A stretch of DNA of 51,071 nt. It comes from Verrucomicrobiota bacterium. GTDB lineage: Bacteria; Verrucomicrobiota; Verrucomicrobiia; Chthoniobacterales; JAFAMB01. Shown piece after piece: positions 9,313 to 17,391 of this stretch. A program made the position numbers and the translations under genes. Position 1 is the stretch's first letter. Each line of letters begins with the position of its first letter. The stretch lies in contig JAFAZK010000208.1 of NCBI GenBank assembly GCA_019239825.1, positions 1 through 51,071 on the forward strand, in the 5' to 3' direction. A model generated the notes under the pieces. The model ran no database searches, had not been told where the DNA came from, and saw only the letters and a program-made list of their open reading frames with translations.

Positions 9313-10110
9313 CTACACTGACCGCAGCTCTTTAGCGATAGCTTCCAGCTCAGATGAGCCGAGATCGAACGGGCGGCCGTTGACATCAACCAGATGCGCA
9401 AGGCCCTTCCCACAAACAATGGCCAATGCTCGATCTTCTGTCGCGCTCGTGAAATAAGGCTTTCGCTCTGGAGACCAAGCAACCAGATTCTTTCGAGTCT
9501 TACCGTTTGGTAGTTGCCAAGAGTAGTTCCAGTAGCGGTTATTTTTTACCTGGTTTCCCGATAGTATCGCGGCTTCGATCGCTGCCGGATTAGATGCGGT
9601 GCGGCGCAGGCTTTTTGCGTTGTGAATGGCGACAGCGATCAGTCCCCAAACCAACAGGATACCAAATGCGAATGCGACGGCGAAAGCCCAGAATGTGCTC
9701 CACCGCAGAGGCAATGCATCGATGGCCCAATTTGTCGTGGCAATCTCCGGGCGGCCTTGCAGATAATATACTTCTAGCGGCTTTTGATGATGGAATTCAC
9801 CGAACACGAATGCCCAGCGTTGGGATTTAAATTTTTTGCCCCCCTGGATACCATAATCAATGGGTACATTTGCTGTACTAAGCACCACCGTCGAGACGAT
9901 GTCGCCGTGCGCAATAGCTTGGGGGACCTTAACTGCGTTTTTCGCGATTTGGGAATCTGCGAGGAGCCCGGGATAAACTAAAGCAAAAAGCAGGATCAGA
10001 AGCGCGAGCGGTATCAGCGATATCGCGAATCCGATGGCAATGATTGAGCCGGTAGCGGTGTTTTCCGTGACCTTGAGCGGTCGAATGGGGATGGTTCGCA
10101 TGTAGTTCAA
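9313..10110 (-). CDS. Hypothetical two-helix membrane protein (DUF3592-like layout)
   Basis: 265 residues, no family recognised with confidence. There are two clear membrane helices, at about 26-50 (IIAIGFAISLIPLALLILLF) and 140-164 (FWAFAVAFAFGILLVWGLIA). The extracytoplasmic segment between them and a C-terminal domain of about 100 residues resemble the general architecture of DUF3592 proteins. The C-terminal region contains SWQLPNGKTRKNLVAWSPER and ends LGSSELEAIAKELRSV. No catalytic motif is seen. It has no obvious operon partner; the AIM24-like gene upstream is 264 bases away. Confidence 0.7.
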   Translation of the reverse strand: MNYMRTIPIRPLKVTENTATGSIIAIGFAISLIPLALLILLFALVYPGLLADSQIAKNAVKVPQAIAHGDIVSTVVLSTANVPIDYGIQGGKKFKSQRWAFVFGEFHHQKPLEVYYLQGRPEIATTNWAIDALPLRWSTFWAFAVAFAFGILLVWGLIAVAIHNAKSLRRTASNPAAIEAAILSGNQVKNNRYWNYSWQLPNGKTRKNLVAWSPERKPYFTSATEDRALAIVCGKGLAHLVDVNGRPFDLGSSELEAIAKELRSV

Positions 10111-10374
10111 AAGCTAGGGTTCAACTTGGGTAGTCCTACTGGCACGCACCTCGCTGACATAGCGACGTGCCGGCGGGAAACCGACAGATAGGATCTTCGG
10201 AGAAGGACGGATAGCTATTCGAACAGATGCAAGTTTCGCGTGATTTTTGATATTCCATTCATGTTTCGTACACGCGGGAGGGATACTAGGAGGATAACGC
10301 GCTTCGTGCGAATAGCCAACAGTCAATAAATGAACCGCCAATCGGCTAATGCGTGCGCGGTTTCCCGCGCAGCG

Positions 10375-11136
10375 TTAGCTTCCTTTCGTCAGTCCTCGTA
10401 TTACTGAACCGATCACGGCGCCCGCGCCCGCGTCTTCTACCTTTTCGACGGTTCTCGGCAAGTACGGTTGAAGTGCATGCGCAAGATTCGACAAAGGCAG
10501 TGACTGCAGCCAGACCCTTCCGGGTCCGGTGAGGGCCGCCAGAAAAATTCCGTCTCCGCCGAACAGCATATTTTTAATTCCGGGCACCCGGGTTATATCA
10601 AAACTAACGGATTCCTGGAACATGCCGACGTGACCAGGATGGACTCGCAGGGTCTCTCCCGGTTTCAGATCGTACGTTACCACTTCACCGTCTAGTTCAA
10701 TCCAGGCATGACCGGTCCCGGCCACCTTCTGGAGCAAGAAACCGTCTCCACCGAAAATCCCGGCACCGAGAGATTGTTGAAAGGCAACGTTCAGTTCAAT
10801 TCCGTGGGTTGCGCATAAGAAACCGTGACGATGAATGAGGTAAGTTTCGCTCGGACTGATCTCAAGAAAAAGGATGCTCCCCGGCACCCGGGTGGCGAAC
10901 GCTAAAAGACCTTCGCCGCCATCGGCTCGGTAATCGGTCATAAACAACGAGCCACCTCCGGCCATCCGCTTCAATGCGCCGAAGAATCCGCCACCGCCGC
11001 CGAATTGAGTGGTCGTATTCATGGTGATCGCGCTGTTCATCCAGGAGAGCTCACCCGAAACGGCAAATACGCCTTCGCCCGGGTTTAACTGGAGTTCGAG
11101 CACTGGCAACGTCGTTCCGATGATGCGGTAGTTCAT
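10375..11136 (-). CDS. AIM24 / TIGR00266 family protein
   Basis: A 253-residue protein of the AIM24 (TIGR00266) beta-sandwich family, widespread in bacteria and of unknown biochemical function. Typical features are the glycine-rich early segment (TTQFGGGGGFFGALKRMAGG), the repeated GGDGFLLQKVAG and GGDGIFLAALTGPG turns, and the YDLKPGETLRVHPGHVGMF strand pair. The C-terminus is glycine/alanine rich. No Shine-Dalgarno sequence is evident before the ATG. A GTGGGGCGAGGCTCCCG-type repeat element separates it from the yjfF-ytfT-ytfR-ytfQ genes. Confidence 0.85.
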   Translation of the reverse strand: MNYRIIGTTLPVLELQLNPGEGVFAVSGELSWMNSAITMNTTTQFGGGGGFFGALKRMAGGGSLFMTDYRADGGEGLLAFATRVPGSILFLEISPSETYLIHRHGFLCATHGIELNVAFQQSLGAGIFGGDGFLLQKVAGTGHAWIELDGEVVTYDLKPGETLRVHPGHVGMFQESVSFDITRVPGIKNMLFGGDGIFLAALTGPGRVWLQSLPLSNLAHALQPYLPRTVEKVEDAGAGAVIGSVIRGLTKGS

Positions 11137-11242
11137 AGGTAGAGGAGTTCAGCAGCCCTGCACATGGAAAGTTGCTATTGATCGGCCGTCCTGGCGGAAT
11201 TGTCGAGCGAAAGGGGGTGGGAGCGAATGGGCGAGTGAGCTT

Positions 11243-11537
11243 TGGTGGGGCGAGGCTCCCGAACGTCCGAAACTGGTCAGCAAAGGTAAACCGGCTCTCT
11301 GTAGACGTGACATGCAATGCCGCTGCGCGCGCCGAGCCGTCTCCAGCGGTGTGCCACGTTCGCGATGTTCGAAGGTTTTTTAGGAAATGTTACGGGGTTT
11401 CCGTTGGTGGTCCCTGTAGGGTAAAGGTCGCGCTGGGACACGGCTCGGCGGGAGCAACGGCGCTGCGCACCACGTGCCCGGGCAAAATCAGGTGCTTTGC
11501 TAGGCCGTTGCGGACGTTCGGGAGCCTCGCCCCACCA
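11243..11537. mobile_element. MITE-like element, copy A (27-bp perfect terminal inverted repeats)
   Basis: The ends at 11243-11269 and 11511-11537 are perfect 27-base inverted repeats containing GTGGGGCGAGGCTCCCG. Inside, GCCGAGCCG (11331-11339) and CGGCTCGGC (11441-11449) form a second inverted repeat also found in copies B and D. It is 295 bases long with no transposase and no convincing ORF or target-site duplication. It fills most of the 412-base gap between the AIM24-like gene and yjfF. Confidence 0.7.
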
Positions 11538-11548
11538 GCGCCGTTTCG

Positions 11549-12517
11549 CTAAAGCTGCGTCACTTCTCTTCTGGAGATCAACTTCTGCAGTACAATGAAG
11601 ATCAGCAACAACACCCCGATCACGATCTTCGTCCACCAGCTGTTCAATGTACCGTTGAAGTTGATCAGGGTTTGGATCAGGCCAAGGATCAGGACTCCCA
11701 TCAAGGTGCCCGGAATAAATCCAACCCCGCCGGTGAGCAGGGTCCCGCCAATAACGACTGAAGCGATCGCGTCCAACTCAAGTCCAACGAACGACGCTGG
11801 GTTACCCGACTGCATGTAAAACGTCGCTACTACACCTCCGGCCGCGGAGAAAAATCCGGCGAGTGCGTAAGTGAGGATTTTGGTCTGGGCGATGGGCAAT
11901 CCCATCAAGCGAGCGGAGTTTTCGTTGGAACCGATCGCATAAACGTTGCGTCCAAAGCGCGTAAAATTGGCGATAAATGTGCCCACTAAAACCGAGGCGA
12001 GGAAACACATCGCAGTGAATGGCAAGACCGCTTTTGGAGCGACCAGGATAGAAAGTTGCGGCAGCACCTGGCCGTAGAAGGGATGGTCGATCCCGATCGA
12101 TTCAGGGTAAATGACAAAACCGAGACCGCGCAGGCAAAACAAGCCGGCCAGGGTTACCAGGAATGGAGGCATTTCAAAAAAATGAATGAGGCAGCCCATG
12201 ACGGCGCCAGCGAAAGTCCCGGCGCACAGAGCGATACCCATGGCTAGAAACGGGTCAAATCCAACCTGCAGCAGCTTGGCGATGAGAATCCCGACAAACG
12301 CCACCATAGACCCTACGGAAAGATCGATACCACCCGATAGAATCACAAAGGATTCGCCGATCGCTGCGACCCCGACAAAAGCGTTATCGTTCAAGAGATT
12401 CACGAAAACCCGGGGTGTGCCAAAATTAGGGTAGAGCACTGAGCCGGTACCAAACACGGCTGCCAAAACAACAGCAGTCGCCAATAGCGGGATGTACTTA
12501 GGATTTAGACGAGTCAT
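11549..12517 (-). CDS. yjfF: Galactofuranose-type ABC transporter permease YjfF
   Basis: Second permease of the YtfQRT-YjfF sugar importer, about 322 residues, BPD_transp_2 family. Multiple hydrophobic helices span the protein, with the family motif ILSGGIDLSVGSMVAF and the C-terminal VVIGGTLLTGGVGFIPGT block that precedes the last helices. I place the start at ATG 12517 (MTRLNPKYIPLLATA), which overlaps ytfT by 20 bases. The frame is open to 12559, but that extension has no homology-like character. It is the last gene of the importer operon on the minus strand. Confidence 0.92.
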   Translation of the reverse strand: MTRLNPKYIPLLATAVVLAAVFGTGSVLYPNFGTPRVFVNLLNDNAFVGVAAIGESFVILSGGIDLSVGSMVAFVGILIAKLLQVGFDPFLAMGIALCAGTFAGAVMGCLIHFFEMPPFLVTLAGLFCLRGLGFVIYPESIGIDHPFYGQVLPQLSILVAPKAVLPFTAMCFLASVLVGTFIANFTRFGRNVYAIGSNENSARLMGLPIAQTKILTYALAGFFSAAGGVVATFYMQSGNPASFVGLELDAIASVVIGGTLLTGGVGFIPGTLMGVLILGLIQTLINFNGTLNSWWTKIVIGVLLLIFIVLQKLISRREVTQL

Positions 12518-13613
12518 GCCGCGCAGTGGTTGGGTGATGGCGAGGCAGCCAGGAGCCAACCGGTTTTAAGAATTTCTCTATAGGGCTCAGCACGCGACCG
12601 AACCTGGTTCGAAACACCTCACTTTGGAGCAGGCAGACAGCGATAATCACCAGCGCTTTAGGCACTGGCGCGATATCGGAGCTGACATTTTTGGCGTAAA
12701 ATGTGGTTGTCAGCGTTTGGATAAACAAACCGCCGACGACTGCACCCACCAGATAAAAACGTCCGCCTTGCAGCGAGGTGCCACCGACAACGACCGCTAA
12801 GATCGCATCAAGCTCAAGATAGAGGCCAATGTTGTTCGCATCGGCGCTCTTTATATTCGAGCATGCCACCAGCCCGGCGAGACCCGCACAAAGCCCCGAA
12901 AAGGTATACACCAGGAATTTCACCTGCTTCGCGTTGATGCCGGAGTAACGGCTGGCCTCGTCATTGTCGCCGACGGACTCGATGAAGAGCCCCAACGCGG
13001 TCCGCCGAACCAGGAAATGCGTTAACAATAACATCACCACCACGAGCGTCAGGGTAAAAGGCAGACCAAATAGGTGACCATTTCCCAAGTACACCATGGT
13101 GGGATCCAGGAAATTGATGATCTGTCCTTCGGTGATCAGCTGTGCGACACCACGCCCGGCCACCATCAAGACCAGGGTTGCCACAATCGGTTGAATGCCA
13201 AACCCGGCGACTAGCAAACCGTTCCAGGCGCCGGCCAGCACCGACACGCCCAATGCCGCCGCAATAGCGACGCCTGCCGGGAAATGCTGGGTAACCAGAA
13301 GCCGGGAGGACACCGCCGCGGCAATCGCCATCACCGCACCCACGGAAAGATCGACTCCACCTGTGGCAATGACCAGAACCATGCCCAGAGACAAAAGCAT
13401 GACCTTTGCCCCTTGGTTCAGCACGTCTATGCGCGAGCCATAAAGGTGGCCGTCAAGTACTTGAACGTGAAAGAAGCCAGGGGTGAAAAACTGGTTGAAA
13501 AGTAGAAGCAACCCTAGCGCGCCAACGGTCCAAAAAATCCGTTGCCGGCGTAGCCCAAAGAGAATAGCGGCAAAGACGATCCAAAAAATGAGGTCAGATA
13601 ACCAGTCGCTCAT
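12498..13613 (-). CDS. ytfT: Galactofuranose-type ABC transporter permease YtfT
   Basis: First permease of the importer, 371 residues, BPD_transp_2 family. It has an N-terminal helix (LIFWIVFAAILFGL), the conserved VIATGGVDLSVGAVMAIAAA segment and VVVGGTSLQGGRFYLVGAVVG near the C-terminus. The start ATG overlaps the ytfR stop as ATGA, indicating translational coupling, and the 3' end overlaps yjfF. The C-terminal tail of about 40 residues after the last helix is hydrophilic. Confidence 0.93.
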   Translation of the reverse strand: MSDWLSDLIFWIVFAAILFGLRRQRIFWTVGALGLLLLFNQFFTPGFFHVQVLDGHLYGSRIDVLNQGAKVMLLSLGMVLVIATGGVDLSVGAVMAIAAAVSSRLLVTQHFPAGVAIAAALGVSVLAGAWNGLLVAGFGIQPIVATLVLMVAGRGVAQLITEGQIINFLDPTMVYLGNGHLFGLPFTLTLVVVMLLLTHFLVRRTALGLFIESVGDNDEASRYSGINAKQVKFLVYTFSGLCAGLAGLVACSNIKSADANNIGLYLELDAILAVVVGGTSLQGGRFYLVGAVVGGLFIQTLTTTFYAKNVSSDIAPVPKALVIIAVCLLQSEVFRTRFGRVLSPIEKFLKPVGSWLPRHHPTTARHDSSKS

Positions 13614-15130
13614 GCCTCCGGTCGGTCCGAGCTGTGGCTCGCGATGGATTCCATAATAGCTTGCTCGGAGATCGCTGCCTCTGTCAATTCATCAACTTTG
13701 CGGCGGTCGCGCAAGACTACGACCCGCTGGCTTTGCCGGACGACCTCTTCCAATTCGGAACTGATGAAAAGCACGGCCAGACCATCCTGCCTTAGCGACT
13801 GAATCAGCTTCTCAATCTCCGCTTTCGCTCCCACGTCAATTCCTCGGGTCGGCTCGTCCAAAATAAACAATCTCGGTTCCGTGGCGAGCCAGCGAGCCAG
13901 CAACACCTTTTGTTGATTTCCTCCGCTCAGGTTTCGCACGATTTGTTCCCGACTGGGTGTCTTTATGCCCAACGAATTGATAAAGCGATCCGCGAGCTTC
14001 TCTTGCTCGCTTATCGACAAGCGCCGCCAACTGCCTCGGCTTGCTTGCAGTGCCAACACGATATTTTCCCGCACCGTTAAGTTTGGGATAATCCCGGCAA
14101 CTTTCCGGTCCTCGGGGGTTAAGGCGATCCGGTAACGGATGGCGGCGCGAGGTGACCTGAATTTTACCGGCTGATTATTGATGCGGATAGTCCCTTGGTC
14201 CGGGTTATCAACTCCGAACAGCAGCCGCGCGGTTTCCGTTCGTCCCGACCCAAGCAAACCGGCTAGGCCGACCACCTCTCCCGGCCGAATGTCCAGATCG
14301 AGTGGTTGGATTGAGCCTTTTTTGCCCATCGCGCGCGCTTCCAGCATGGGGGTCTCTGAACGGATGGTGGCAGTGCTGGCCCTGGTCTGCTCAAGTGCTT
14401 CGACTTGGCCGAGATTTCTCCCAATCATGTGGGACACCAAGTTGATTCGTGGCAGCTCCTTGGTGGCGAAACAGCCCACCCGACACCCGTTGCGCAAAAC
14501 GGTAATCGAATCGGTTATCTCGTAAACCTGTTCCAAAAAGTGAGTGATAAAAATGATGCCGAGACCGTCCTGGCGCAGAATGCGCAGCTTCTTGAACAGT
14601 TCGTCTACCTCGGTTTTGTCGAGGCTCGATGTGGGTTCGTCCAAAATCAAAAGCTTGGCTGAGACATCGAGTGCCCGGGCGATCGCCACCATTTGTTGAA
14701 TCGCGATCGAATACGAAGAAAGCTGGCGGTTCACATCCAAAGAAAGGTCCAACCTCGCTAATGCAGCTCTGGCCCGTTTGGCGATTGCACCCCAACGGAC
14801 GGTTCCCATCCAGGTGGGTTGCCGCCCGATACAGATGTTCTCTGCCACCGACAAATGAGGAATGAGATTGACCTCTTGATATACGGTGCTGATTCCCAGG
14901 GCTTCCGCTTCTCGAGGAGATTTTGGCGCGATTGCTTGCCCGGATAATCGGGTTTCGCCGGCGTCTCGAGGAAACACACCGGTCAAGACTTTGATCAAAG
15001 TGCTCTTCCCGGCGCCGTTTTCCCCCATCAAGGCATGGATCTCTCCGGGCTGAACCGCGAGATCGACGGCGTCGAGCGCTTTTACGCCCGGAAAGCTTTT
15101 GCTTAGGCCAGCGATCTCTAAAAGGGGCAT
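13610..15130 (-). CDS. ytfR: Galactofuranose-type ABC transporter ATPase YtfR
   Basis: Twin-domain sugar ABC ATPase of about 506 residues, energising uptake through YtfT/YjfF. The N-terminal half has Walker A GENGAGKST, the VYQEVNLIPHLSV segment and Walker B LLILDEPTSSLD. The C-terminal half has GLLGSGRTETARLLFG in place of a canonical P-loop, LSGGNQQKVLLARWLATEP and FILDEPTRGIDVG, as in RbsA/YtfR proteins. The frame is open to 15217, but the extra residues are encoded by an interspersed repeat (CTCACTTCTCAC words), so I prefer ATG 15130, where homology begins. It overlaps ytfT by four bases. Confidence 0.93.
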   Translation of the reverse strand: MPLLEIAGLSKSFPGVKALDAVDLAVQPGEIHALMGENGAGKSTLIKVLTGVFPRDAGETRLSGQAIAPKSPREAEALGISTVYQEVNLIPHLSVAENICIGRQPTWMGTVRWGAIAKRARAALARLDLSLDVNRQLSSYSIAIQQMVAIARALDVSAKLLILDEPTSSLDKTEVDELFKKLRILRQDGLGIIFITHFLEQVYEITDSITVLRNGCRVGCFATKELPRINLVSHMIGRNLGQVEALEQTRASTATIRSETPMLEARAMGKKGSIQPLDLDIRPGEVVGLAGLLGSGRTETARLLFGVDNPDQGTIRINNQPVKFRSPRAAIRYRIALTPEDRKVAGIIPNLTVRENIVLALQASRGSWRRLSISEQEKLADRFINSLGIKTPSREQIVRNLSGGNQQKVLLARWLATEPRLFILDEPTRGIDVGAKAEIEKLIQSLRQDGLAVLFISSELEEVVRQSQRVVVLRDRRKVDELTEAAISEQAIMESIASHSSDRPEA

Positions 15131-15137
15131 CGGGGTC

Positions 15138-15271
15138 GGAGTGTGAGACCTGAGAAGGAGAGATGATTGGTTTTCCCGGCGTTCGGGATCCAGCGCCGGC
15201 GAAGCGTTGTCGTGCAAAGTGATTGGTAAATGTGTTTACCTCTCACTTCTCACTTTTCACATCTCACTTTC
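15138..15271. repeat. Inverted repeat built on CTTCTCAC words, ytfQ-ytfR gap
   Basis: GAGTGTGAGACCTGAGAAGG at 15138-15157 is the imperfect complement of the CTCACTTCTCACTTTTCAC run at 15241 onward. The element fills most of the gap between ytfQ and ytfR and reaches to within eight bases of the ytfR start. A single-sided run of the same words occurs at about 45013-45050. Confidence 0.5.
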
Positions 15272-15338
15272 ACGCGGAGCTACTCGGGCGCTCAACCTTC
15301 AGCGCGAGCGCCCGCCCAGAAACTAAGAGGTTGCGCGC

Positions 15339-16313
15339 CTAGTACTGGCGTTTTGGAAGCTCTTCGGCGGCCTGAGCCTGTTCGTATACTCCCTCTTGGG
15401 TCACAACCCGGGCCGGTACCGTTTCGCCTTTGGCGACCTTCTCGATGATGTCAAATAGCTGAGGTCCAAGCAACGGATTGCATTCAACGGTAACGTTAAG
15501 CTTGCCATCTTTCATCGCTTCAAACGCTCCCTTGACCCCATCAATCGACACGATCTTGATATCTTGGCCCGGCTTAATCCCGGCTTCTTCCATCGCTTGA
15601 ATCGCGCCTAAAGCCATATCGTCATTATGGGCGAAGAGCAGCGTGATCTGCTTGGCCTCCGGAGATTTCAAGAATGCTTCCATGACTTCTTTGCCTTTCG
15701 CACGGGTGAAATCACCGCTCTGCGACAAGATGATCTTCATGTCCGGGTGGCTGGCGATAACTTCGCGAAAACCTTTTGCCCGGTCGATCGCGGGAGCTGA
15801 TCCTACGGTTCCTACCAATTCTGCAATTCCCGCTTTACCATCAGTCAGCTTGAGTGCTTCGTTTCCCGCTCTTTTGCCTTCTTCAATGAAGTCCGAACCG
15901 AGAAAACATTTGTATAAGGTAGGATCTGAAACCTTCACTGCGCGGTCCGATAGAACGACTGGGATTCCGGCCTTTTTTGCCTCTTGCAACACCGGCTCAA
16001 ATCCGGTTTCCACTACGGGTGAAAAAGCAATCACATCGACACCCTGCGCAATGAAGGACCGGATGGCTTTGATTTGGTTTTCCTCCTTCTGCTGCGCGTC
16101 TGAGAAATGCAGATCAATGCCGCGTTTAGCGGCCTCGGATTTGATGGAATCGGTATTGGCGGTTCGCCAGCCGCTTTCAGCGCCGACCTGAGAGAAGCCA
16201 ACGACTAACTTCTTGTCTGCGGCAAAACCAGAAGTATTGATGAGCCCGAGTACCGCTAAGGTAGTTAGCGCCGATACTGGGTTTCCTCGAGCAAGGGGAT
16301 ATAATGATTTCAT
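15339..16313 (-). CDS. ytfQ: Galactofuranose-type ABC transporter periplasmic binding protein YtfQ
   Basis: Periplasmic sugar-binding protein, 324 residues, Peripla_BP_4 fold. A signal peptide runs to about residue 32 (hydrophobic ALTTLAVLGLINTSGFA, then ADKK). The mature start KKLVVGFSQVGAESGWRTAN, followed by KEENQIKAIRSFIAQGVDVI, SQSGDFTRAKGKEVMEAFL and LFAHNDDMALGAIQAMEEAG closely resemble E. coli YtfQ. It is first in the operon, 208 bases ahead of the ATPase start, as expected for a binding protein made in excess. Galactofuranose is known for the E. coli system; the ligand here is inferred. Confidence 0.94.
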   Translation of the reverse strand: MKSLYPLARGNPVSALTTLAVLGLINTSGFAADKKLVVGFSQVGAESGWRTANTDSIKSEAAKRGIDLHFSDAQQKEENQIKAIRSFIAQGVDVIAFSPVVETGFEPVLQEAKKAGIPVVLSDRAVKVSDPTLYKCFLGSDFIEEGKRAGNEALKLTDGKAGIAELVGTVGSAPAIDRAKGFREVIASHPDMKIILSQSGDFTRAKGKEVMEAFLKSPEAKQITLLFAHNDDMALGAIQAMEEAGIKPGQDIKIVSIDGVKGAFEAMKDGKLNVTVECNPLLGPQLFDIIEKVAKGETVPARVVTQEGVYEQAQAAEELPKRQY

Positions 16314-16430
16314 AATTAGCTGGGGGGTTAGCCTTCTCTAAAAGGTCTGTGGATAGAGCTTAGAGAAGGTTGGCCGTACCCGGAATAACGCCTTTCTGGG
16401 AAAAGATCAATATTTTGTTAGGAATGTGGC

Positions 16431-16442
16431 GTGAACGTTCAC
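16431..16442. promoter_or_regulatory. LacI-family-like operator palindrome upstream of ytfQ
   Basis: GTGAACGTTCAC is a perfect 12-base palindrome with a central CG, the symmetry typical of LacI/GalR-family operators. It lies about 120 bases upstream of the ytfQ start codon. No LacI-type regulator gene is in the window, so the assignment is by symmetry and position alone. Confidence 0.4.
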
Positions 16443-16659
16443 AGTTAAACGCTGGTATGGCCGGGATCGCCAGAACAGAGCGTGGGGGGGCCGCTTTCTC
16501 CGGTGCCCTATCATCGGTCGAGATTTTTTATCGCGAGCCTGACCTGAGGACGCGAAAGCAAGCGCTCCCCAGAAAACGTCTCAACGCGATGCAGCTGTAT
16601 TATAGGCCGCTGTAAACGAATCGAAGGCCACGATTGATGCATCGCTTTGAAACGTTCGC

Positions 16660-16753
16660 CGGAGCCGCCTGTTTAACAAAGTTCTCAGCCGGCCTCGTGG
16701 CATAGCAAATTAGTCAGTCTCTAGGACACGCGCCAAAGCGGCTCCCCTCCAGT
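16660..16753. repeat. 94-bp interspersed element, copy 1
   Basis: The left end GGAGCCGCCTGTT and the right end GCCAAAGCGGCTCCCCTC are shared with the element at 18679-18771, at nearly identical spacing. The interiors differ. The ends are partly complementary (GGAGCCGC versus GCGGCTCC), so each copy can fold on itself. Confidence 0.55.
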
Positions 16754-16817
16754 CGCCTCCGTTCGTTCCCGGCGTTCTTTTATTGGCACCCGCTCAGAAT
16801 CCGTCTAGCATGCCGAA

Positions 16818-17204
16818 ATGTCTTCTTCGGACGAAGGCCGGCGAGCGGGCTCGGTCGATTTCGGTTTAAAAGGTGATTTTCGTCCACCGGCGCCTAAGAA
16901 TGCCCGGCTTGAACTCGTAATAGAAGGTAAGACTTTTGTGTGCCGGGATGGCACGATTATCGGGACCGAATCCACACTGGCCCCAGAAGTTTTCAAGCAG
17001 ATTCCGGGGTTGGAAGCGCGGCACGCACTAGTCGGCAGAGAGCAAGGCGAATGGTTTATTCTAACTCCGCGGAACGTGAGTAGGCCGCTTCGCTTGGATG
17101 GAGTGACGCTGCCGCGGGGTGAGCGCCGCCCCTTGGACAAGGTCCGTCATCACGTAGAATTCGACGCCCTGCGCATCGGGCTACGCCTCAGCCCACCGCG
17201 CTAA
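16818..17204 (+). CDS. Small FHA-like domain protein
   Basis: 128 residues that look like one forkhead-associated domain, a phosphothreonine-binding beta sandwich. Supporting pattern: strand LELVIEGKTFVCRDGTIIGT, then a loop ending PGLEARHALVGREQGEWFIL, where RHA takes the place of the usual SRxH, then RPLRLDGVTLPRGERRPL and a closing hydrophobic strand. The canonical first GR is replaced by IGTES, so phosphopeptide binding is uncertain. It converges on the zinc-ribbon/OmpA gene. A role downstream of the Ser/Thr kinases encoded in this window is possible but unproven. Confidence 0.6.
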   Translation: MSSSDEGRRAGSVDFGLKGDFRPPAPKNARLELVIEGKTFVCRDGTIIGTESTLAPEVFKQIPGLEARHALVGREQGEWFILTPRNVSRPLRLDGVTLPRGERRPLDKVRHHVEFDALRIGLRLSPPR

Positions 17205-17228
17205 AAAAAGCTTAGCCTCTTTTTAGCG
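17199..17228. terminator. Bidirectional terminator between convergent genes
   Basis: CGCTAAAAA and TTTTTAGCG pair around a 12-base loop. Both strands have the A/T run typical of a bidirectional intrinsic terminator. It lies at the end of the FHA-like gene; GC-rich hairpins at about 17311-17341 and 17351-17383 follow before the convergent gene ends. Confidence 0.6.
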
Positions 17229-17391
17229 TGGCGGGCTATGAGCGGAATCCCCGGCTTACAGCTTGGTATTCCGCCGGGCGTAGGCGTGACCTACCAGTGA
17301 TAGCCGAGCGGAAGGTCCGGCGTAGCCGGATCATTCCGCTTACAGCCTGCGTGACCGGCAAATGCTTTGACGCATTTTCCGGTAATGCGGG

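Larger units (their letters stand above)
16314..16817. other. 504-base gap upstream of ytfQ: regulatory-looking sites and a repeat
   Basis: No convincing gene. It holds the arms CCTTCTCTAA (16332-16341) and TTAGAGAAGG (16360-16369) close to the ytfQ start, the 12-base palindrome at 16431, and a 94-base repeat element near 16660-16753. The short plus-strand open frame from 16370 looks like chance. Confidence 0.5.

Noticed and set aside
9131..9457. 108-codon plus-strand frame over the CTCGTG repeat
   Set aside because: The repeat and the antisense of the hypothetical membrane protein explain it. The residues are Arg/Ala/Glu-rich because of the repeat.
10114..10341. 75-codon minus-strand frame between the two hypothetical genes
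   Set aside because: No start context, low-complexity composition and no helix or strand pattern. It is probably chance.
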